Source: Micrococcaceae bacterium Sec5.8 | GTDB lineage: Bacteria > Actinomycetota > Actinomycetes > Actinomycetales > Micrococcaceae | Assembly (NCBI GenBank): GCA_039636775.1 | Contig: CP143429.1 | Coordinates: 3,286,001 to 3,350,000, forward strand | DNA length: 64,000 bases | Direction: 5' to 3' | Shown: positions 59,432-64,000 of the stretch, in pieces | How positions within the stretch are numbered: the stretch's first letter is position 1 | Layout: every line of letters starts with the position of its first letter | Notes under the pieces: model-generated | Told to the model about the DNA's origin: nothing | Database searches by the model: none | What the model saw: the letters and a program-made list of their open reading frames with translations, nothing else | Translations under genes and position numbers: made by a program

Positions 59432-61264
59432 ATGGCCAAGCAGACCTCATTTTTCTCCTCCATCCGCCGTCTCTATCCCCACGTCAAGCCGATCATTCCG
59501 CGGCTCATCATGGGCTTGCTGTGCGCCCTGCTGGCCAGTGTGGTGGCTCTGACCATCCCGCAGGTGCTGCGGGTCCTGGTCAACGAATCTCTTCGGCCCG
59601 GCGGCAGCACGGACGCGGTCTGGATTGCCTCACTCGTCATTCTGGTCCTCGGCGTTGCCGAAGCCGGCCTGGTGGCACTGCGCCGGCAGTTCGTGATCAA
59701 TCCCGCCACGACGGTCGAAACCCGGATGCGGGTGTCCCTCTATGCGCATCTGCAGGATCTGACGGTCTCCTTCCACGACCGGTGGGGTTCCGGGCAGCTG
59801 CTCTCCCGCGCCATGACGGACTTGAACTTCCTGCGCCGCTGGATGGCGTTCGGCGCCATCATGCTGGTGGTCACCACCCTGACCGTGGTGATCGGCGTCG
59901 TGGTGATGTTCACGATGAGCTGGCAGCTGGCGTTGATCTTCCTCGCCGCGGCGGTGCCGATCATGATCTACGGCTTCCGGTTCCGCACCCGGTTCAGCAA
60001 GGTGGCCCGCCGCAGCCAGGACCAGGCCGGCGACCTCGCCACCACGGTAGAGGAGTCGGTGCACGGCATCCGGGTACTCAAGGCTTTCGGCCGCAGCACT
60101 GAGGCGCTGGAAAACTTCAACGAACAAGCCGAGGAGCTCCGCCAGACGGAAATCGTCAAGGCCAAGCACCTCGCCACCTTCAGCCTCGTGGTCACCCTCC
60201 TGCCGGAGCTGGCCCTCGGTGCCGGGCTCGTCGCCGGCGTGCTGCTGGCCTCCACCGGAGAGCTGAGCATCGGCGCCCTCGTGGCGTTCTTCGCCACCGC
60301 CGCCGTGATCGCCACCCCGGTGGAATTCTGCGGCATGCTGCTGGCCATGGCCCTCACCGCCAAAACCGCCGTGGACCGGCACTTTGAGGTGATGGACTCG
60401 GTGAACACCATCACGAGCCCCGAAAAGCCGCAGCATCCGACGGAGTTGAAGGGCGCCCTGACCTTCAACAACGCCACCTTCGCCTATGAGGACGCCCCGG
60501 ACAAACCGATCCTCAAAGACATCGACCTGGAGATTAAACCCGGGGAAACCATGGCCCTGGTCGGCATCACGGGCAGCGGCAAAAGCGCCCTGCTGCAGCT
60601 GGTCCCCCGGCTGTATGACGTCACCAACGGTTCCATCACCATCGACGGAGTGGACCTGCGCGAGTTCGGCGTGGAGGAGCTCCGCACGGTGGTGGCCGTC
60701 GCCTTCGAAGACACCATCCTGTTCTCCAGCTCGGTGCGGAGCAATGTGATGCTCGGCGCCCCGGCGGACCTGCCGGCCGAACGCATGGAGGAGGCACTCG
60801 AGGAGGCGCTCGACGTCGCCCAGGCCCACTTCGCGTACTCGCTTCCGTCCGGCCTGGACACCCTGATCGGTGAGGAAGGCCTCAGCCTCTCCGGCGGCCA
60901 GCGGCAGCGCATCGCCCTGGCCCGCGCCATCGCCGCCCGGCCCAGGGTCCTGGTACTGGACGATCCGTTGTCGGCCCTGGATGTCAACACCGAGGAACTC
61001 GTGGAAACCAGGCTGCGGCAGGTGCTCTCCGACACCACGACGCTGATCGTGGCCCACCGGCCGTCCACCGTGGCGCTGGCGGACCGGGTGGCGCTGCTGG
61101 AAGAGGGCCGGATCACCGCCGTCGGCACCCACACCGAACTGCTCGCGGAGAACCAGCACTACCGCTACGTGATCGCCAGCCTCGACCCGGAACCCCGGGA
61201 CCTGGACTCCGAGCTGCTGGACACGGAACTGTCAGGCCTGAACGCCGAGGAGGTTTCCCGATGA
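59432..61264 (+). CDS. ABC exporter half-transporter, subunit 1 (degenerate catalytic site)
   Basis: 610 residues. Six membrane helices cover residues 1-310, then the ATPase. Walker A is [14 protein letters not shown] near 381-394, the signature is [16 protein letters not shown] near 485-500, and Walker B is [12 protein letters not shown] near 507-518. The residue after the Walker B Asp is Asp where a catalytic Glu is expected, so this site is probably non-hydrolytic. The gene overlaps the partner by 4 bp (ATGA), indicating a heterodimer. The exported substrate is unknown. Confidence 0.9.
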   Translation: MAKQTSFFSSIRRLYPHVKPIIPRLIMGLLCALLASVVALTIPQVLRVLVNESLRPGGSTDAVWIASLVILVLGVAEAGLVALRRQFVINPATTVETRMRVSLYAHLQDLTVSFHDRWGSGQLLSRAMTDLNFLRRWMAFGAIMLVVTTLTVVIGVVVMFTMSWQLALIFLAAAVPIMIYGFRFRTRFSKVARRSQDQAGDLATTVEESVHGIRVLKAFGRSTEALENFNEQAEELRQTEIVKAKHLATFSLVVTLLPELALGAGLVAGVLLASTGELSIGALVAFFATAAVIATPVEFCGMLLAMALTAKTAVDRHFEVMDSVNTITSPEKPQHPTELKGALTFNNATFAYEDAPDKPILKDIDLEIKPGETMALVGITGSGKSALLQLVPRLYDVTNGSITIDGVDLREFGVEELRTVVAVAFEDTILFSSSVRSNVMLGAPADLPAERMEEALEEALDVAQAHFAYSLPSGLDTLIGEEGLSLSGGQRQRIALARAIAARPRVLVLDDPLSALDVNTEELVETRLRQVLSDTTTLIVAHRPSTVALADRVALLEEGRITAVGTHTELLAENQHYRYVIASLDPEPRDLDSELLDTELSGLNAEEVSR

Positions 61265-63087
61265 GCGCCACCTTCGGCACCGCCAATGAGGACAACGCGC
61301 ATCTGTCCAAGAGCGAGAGCAAGACCGTCCGGCGCCGCTCCCTGGCTCTGCTCGGTTCGCTGATCCGCCCCGTCCGCCGGCGGTTCTGGCTGACCATTGC
61401 CGCCGTCGTGCTCTCCCAGGCGGCGCGGGTCGCCGGTCCCGCGCTGATCGCCTTCGGCATCGACCGGGCCCTGCCGGCCCTGCAGTCCGGCGACAACCTC
61501 CCCCTGCTGCTCACCGGCGCCGCCTACCTCGCGGCTGCCGTCGCGACGGCGGGCCTTACCGCCCTCTACGTCACTTCCACCGCGCGGCTGAGCCAGGCCA
61601 TGCTGCTGGACCTGCGCGTCAGGGTCTTCAGGCACACGCAGCGGCTGAGCCTGGAATTCCATGAGAAGTACACGTCGGGCCGGATCATCGCCCGCCAGAC
61701 CTCGGACCTGGAGGCGCTGCGCGAACTCCTGGATTCCGGGGTCAGCTCGCTGGCCTCGGGAATGCTGTTTATGATCTTCACCGCCATCACGGTCGTCGCC
61801 CTCGACTGGCGCAGCGGGCTCCTGGTCCTGGCCGCCGGCGTACCGATGTACTTCCTGGCCAGCTGGTACCAGAAGCACTCCCAGATCGCGTTCCGCGAAT
61901 CCCGCGTCGTCTCAGCCCGGCTGATCGTGCACTTCGTGGAAACCATGACCGGCATACGTGCCGTCAAGGCCTTCCGCAAGGAACGCGAAAACACAGCCCG
62001 GTACACGGAGCTTTCCGAGGACTACCGCAAAGTCACGGTCCGCTCGATCAACCTCAGCGGCATCTTCCAACCCGGGTTGGTGCTGATCGGCAACGTCTGC
62101 GTCGCCGTCGTGCTGCTCTTTGGCGGCTTCCGCGTGCTGGAGGGCGAACTCGCCGTCGGTGTGCTGCTGGCGCTGATCCTGTCCACCAAGCGCTTCTTCC
62201 AGCCGGTGGACCAGATGGCCATGTTCTACAACTCCTTCCAAAGCGCGCAGGCGGCGCTGGAGAAGGTGTCCGGCCTGCTCGAGGAGGTCCCCACCGTCCG
62301 GCCGCCGAAAAACCCGGTGGCCCTGCACAATGCGAAGGGAACCGTCGACTTCAAGGGCGTCGAATTCCGGTACGGCGACGGACCGGTCATCATCCCCGCC
62401 ATGGACCTGCACATTCCTGCCGGCCAGACCGTGGCACTGGTGGGCCAGACCGGCGCCGGCAAGTCCACGCTCGCCAAACTCATCGCCCGGTTCTATGACG
62501 TCTCGGCGGGCTCGCTCACCCTCGACGGCGTGGACCTGCGGGAGCTTGCGACGGCGGACCTGCGGCGGAACGTCGTCATGGTCACCCAGGAAGCCTTCCT
62601 GTTCAGCGGCTCTGTGGCGGACAACATCGCTCTGGGCCGGCCCGCCGCCTCCCGGCAGGAAATCGAGGACGCGGCGATGGCCGTGGGCGCCCATGAGTTT
62701 ATCCGGGAGCTGCCGGAAGGCTACGACACCGACGTCAACAAGCGCGGCGGGCGGGTCTCCGCCGGGCAACGCCAGCTGATCAGCTTTGCCCGGGCCTTCC
62801 TGGCCCGGCCTGCCGTGCTGATCCTGGACGAGGCCACCTCCTCACTGGACATTCCCTCCGAACGACTCGTACAGGCCGGTTTGGCGGGACTGCTGCAGGG
62901 CACCGGCGCCAGTGCCGGCCGTACCGCACTCATCATCGCGCACCGTCTGTCCACGGTGGAGACTGCAGACCGGGTCCTCGTGGTGCACGGCGGGCGTGTC
63001 GTCGAGGACGGCACCCCGGCGGAGCTGATTGGCGGCGGCGGCCGCTTCGCGCAACTGCACGGGGCCTGGAAGGACTCGCTGGTCTGA
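61261..63087 (+). CDS. ABC exporter half-transporter, subunit 2
   Basis: 608 residues. The membrane domain covers about 30-320. The ATPase has Walker [15 protein letters not shown] near 395-408, signature [14 protein letters not shown] near 498-511 (Ala in place of the first Gly of SGGQ), and Walker [13 protein letters not shown] near 519-530 with the catalytic Glu. The altered signature contributes to the same nucleotide site as the degenerate Walker B of subunit 1, as in TM287/288-type heterodimers. The call of a coupled exporter is firm; the substrate is not known. Confidence 0.9.
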   Translation: MSATFGTANEDNAHLSKSESKTVRRRSLALLGSLIRPVRRRFWLTIAAVVLSQAARVAGPALIAFGIDRALPALQSGDNLPLLLTGAAYLAAAVATAGLTALYVTSTARLSQAMLLDLRVRVFRHTQRLSLEFHEKYTSGRIIARQTSDLEALRELLDSGVSSLASGMLFMIFTAITVVALDWRSGLLVLAAGVPMYFLASWYQKHSQIAFRESRVVSARLIVHFVETMTGIRAVKAFRKERENTARYTELSEDYRKVTVRSINLSGIFQPGLVLIGNVCVAVVLLFGGFRVLEGELAVGVLLALILSTKRFFQPVDQMAMFYNSFQSAQAALEKVSGLLEEVPTVRPPKNPVALHNAKGTVDFKGVEFRYGDGPVIIPAMDLHIPAGQTVALVGQTGAGKSTLAKLIARFYDVSAGSLTLDGVDLRELATADLRRNVVMVTQEAFLFSGSVADNIALGRPAASRQEIEDAAMAVGAHEFIRELPEGYDTDVNKRGGRVSAGQRQLISFARAFLARPAVLILDEATSSLDIPSERLVQAGLAGLLQGTGASAGRTALIIAHRLSTVETADRVLVVHGGRVVEDGTPAELIGGGGRFAQLHGAWKDSLV

Positions 63088-63163
63088 TCCGGCCCGGCGG
63101 CCCGATTTCGCATCCGGGGCCCGGATCGGATACTCTTGTGAAGTTGCTTTTGAAGCAACGGAT

Positions 63164-63240
63164 CGGGATGTGGCGCAGCTTGGTAGCGCGCGTCGTTCGG
63201 GACGACGAGGTCGCAGGTTCAAATCCTGTCATCCCGACCA
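63164..63240 (+). tRNA. tRNA-Pro (anticodon CGG)
   Basis: The 7-bp acceptor stem CGGGATG pairs with CATCCCG. The anticodon arm CGTCG-TTCGGGA-CGACG places CGG in the loop. The T arm is CAGG-TTCAAAT-CCTG and CCA is encoded at 63238-63240. Confidence 0.95.
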
Positions 63241-63247
63241 ATTCATC

Positions 63248-63278
63248 AGAGGGTCTTCCAGCCGGGAGGCCCTCTTTT
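63248..63278 (+). terminator. Terminator of the tRNA-Pro gene
   Basis: AGAGGG...CCCTCT arms enclose a CTTCC/GGGAG inner stem, followed by TTT, eight bases after the CCA end. Confidence 0.8.
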
Positions 63279-63348
63279 GCGTCTGCCTCCGACAGGTGGC
63301 ACCTGACGCCTGCTCAACAACCGCTGTGGCGGGTCGGGGCAGAAGAAT

Positions 63349-63382
63349 GGCCCCGGGAGAGGTTTTCACCTTTCCCGGGGCC
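63349..63382 (-). terminator. Terminator of the repeat-peptide gene
   Basis: A 10-bp GC-rich stem (GGCCCCGGGA/TCCCGGGGCC) extends through a G-T step into AGGT/ACCT with a 4-base loop, 31 bases downstream of the minus-strand gene. Confidence 0.75.
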
Positions 63383-63413
63383 ACCACCGAGCTGTTGCGC
63401 TACCTGCTCTTGC

Positions 63414-63656
63414 CTACATCGGATCGGGCCAGTTGCCGATGTTGGTGGCGGAGCGCATCGGGTCCGGCCAGTTGCCGATGGCGGTGAGCTTTCCCTGGGT
63501 CGAGCTCATGGGATCGGGCCAGTTGCCGATCGCCAGGGTGGTTCCCATGGGATCCGGCCAGTTGCCGATGGCACTGACGGACAGGACTGCCGGAGCCGCT
63601 GCTGAGAGAGCCAGCGCCCCCGCCAAAGCGACGGAAGCTGCAATCTTTTTGATCAT
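63414..63656 (-). CDS. Small secreted protein with four IGNWPDPM repeats (candidate peptide signal precursor)
   Basis: 80 residues. A signal peptide (MIKKIAASVALAGALALSAA and a following Ala/Val stretch) is followed by four exact copies of the octapeptide IGNWPDPM at residues 30-37, 43-50, 60-67 and 73-80, the last forming the C-terminus. Linkers are GTTLA, SSTQGKLTA and RSATN; three copies are preceded by a small residue-Ala pair, like a processing site. Codons for Pro-Asp-Pro differ in all four copies while the peptide is unchanged, showing selection on the protein. The ATG at 63656 has GAGGAA upstream. It is divergent from an XRE regulator. Not recognised in any named family by eye. Confidence 0.8.
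   Translation of the reverse strand: MIKKIAASVALAGALALSAAAPAVLSVSAIGNWPDPMGTTLAIGNWPDPMSSTQGKLTAIGNWPDPMRSATNIGNWPDPM
63421..63569. repeat. Four 20-bp DNA repeats within the secreted peptide gene
   Basis: GGATCGGGCCAGTTGCCGAT and close variants occur at 63421-63440, 63460-63479, 63511-63530 and 63550-63569. They encode the four octapeptides on the minus strand. Spacing is irregular but always keeps frame. Confidence 0.85.
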
Positions 63657-63710
63657 GTGGGTTCCTCAATACGGGTCGGAAAGGCGGGACGGACACATTA
63701 CAACGCCCGT

Positions 63711-63761
63711 AACAACTGTTGTTGACACACATTGTAAAATGGCTTGCACAGAGACTGTCAA
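63711..63761. promoter_or_regulatory. Divergent regulatory region of repeat-peptide and XRE genes
   Basis: The palindrome AACAACTGTTGTT lies at 63711-63723. On the minus strand TTGACA (63761-63756) and TACAAT (63736-63731), 19 bases apart, form a probable promoter for the peptide gene. AGACTGTC occurs twice, at 63752-63759 and about 63775-63782, and may be an operator for the XRE protein. Confidence 0.5.
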
Positions 63762-63800
63762 GGATTTAGTACAAAGACTGTCCGGAATTAGGAGGAACCC

Positions 63801-64000
63801 GTGGGGAACGGATTCGGGGAGAAGCTCCGAGCTGAACGGCTAGATCGAGGTCTGACGCAGGCCGAACTAGGCCGCGACCTGTACTCGCCCAGCTACATTT
63901 CCCTGCTGGAGACCGGGCGGCGCGAACCGACCGCGGACGTGATTGAGGAGCTGGCGAGGCGGCTTGAGCTCGCCCCCAAGGCCTTGGAGGCATGGAGCCA
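63801..64000 (+). CDS. XRE-family helix-turn-helix regulator (3' end beyond window)
   Basis: 66 visible residues starting at GTG 63801 with AGGAGG seven bases upstream. The sequence GFGEKLRAERLDRGLTQAELGRDLYSPSYISLLETGRREPTADVIEELARRLELAPKALEAW is a complete Cro/C1-type HTH with recognition helix SPSYISLLETGRREP. The C-terminal part lies outside the window. Actinobacterial relatives with this N-terminus often carry TPR repeats, which in RRNPP-type regulators bind signalling peptides. That is an inference; the downstream sequence would decide it. Confidence 0.8.
   Translation, partial: MGNGFGEKLRAERLDRGLTQAELGRDLYSPSYISLLETGRREPTADVIEELARRLELAPKALEAWS

Overview
The window is a 64 kb stretch of a high-GC actinobacterial chromosome. 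Gene content and protein style (LldR/LldD, actinobacterial TopA without zinc fingers, MarP, the helicase/secretion Tad cluster, BldC, the 32-residue COX24-type ribosomal peptide) point to Micrococcaceae, most likely the Arthrobacter/Pseudarthrobacter group. No rRNA, transposase, integrase or CRISPR/cas genes were seen. One tRNA gene, tRNA-Pro(CGG), lies near the right end.

Layout. 1-4 kb: rex (cut by the window edge), a glutaredoxin-like gene, a HAD hydrolase, a tiny basic ribosomal-type protein, bldC, and the first shikimate enzyme aroG with a probable Trp/Tyr leader peptide. 4-8.2 kb: lactate use (lldR divergent from lldD, with two identical operators), an ArsR regulator and acuC. 8.3-18.3 kb: Trk potassium uptake, an HhH-GPD glycosylase, proC, an ECF42-type sigma factor with a frameshifted YCII partner, ppx, sseB-like and topA. 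18.6-28.2 kb is a more variable stretch of small regulators and redox genes: zinc alcohol dehydrogenase, CDGSH protein, haem-oxygenase-like iron enzyme, TetR, ArsR with an MFS exporter, and a two-domain methyltransferase. 28.2-33.2 kb: a broken TipA-type MerR gene whose promoter is still intact, a single-chain PheRS-like enzyme with an upstream leader ORF, a pair of lipoproteins, trhO and a GNAT enzyme. 33.2-41 kb: the actinobacterial helicase/secretion neighbourhood, with a DUF1998 helicase facing a seven-gene Tad operon. 41-53.5 kb: PolA-like polymerase, CoA-NUDIX with nth, a membrane protein, acs, an FAD oxidoreductase with an SRPBCC protein, aroQ, DUF2332, marP and crp. 53.5-54.3 kb is a gene-free repeat block. 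54.3-63.1 kb: NUDIX, RidA, DUF4177, a class A penicillin-binding protein with a metallophosphoesterase, and a heterodimeric ABC exporter. 63.1-64 kb: tRNA-Pro, then a small secreted protein with four copies of the octapeptide IGNWPDPM, divergent from an XRE-type regulator cut by the window end.

The most unusual items are (1) the secreted IGNWPDPM-repeat peptide beside an XRE regulator, which resembles a peptide-signal/receptor pair; (2) a strictly phased array of 29-bp units, with inverted units, between crp and the NUDIX gene; (3) the aroG leader peptide and its nested hairpins; (4) the PheRS-like enzyme with its leader ORF; and (5) nine genes or leader ORFs whose -10 element sits six or seven bases before the start codon, suggesting leaderless transcripts.
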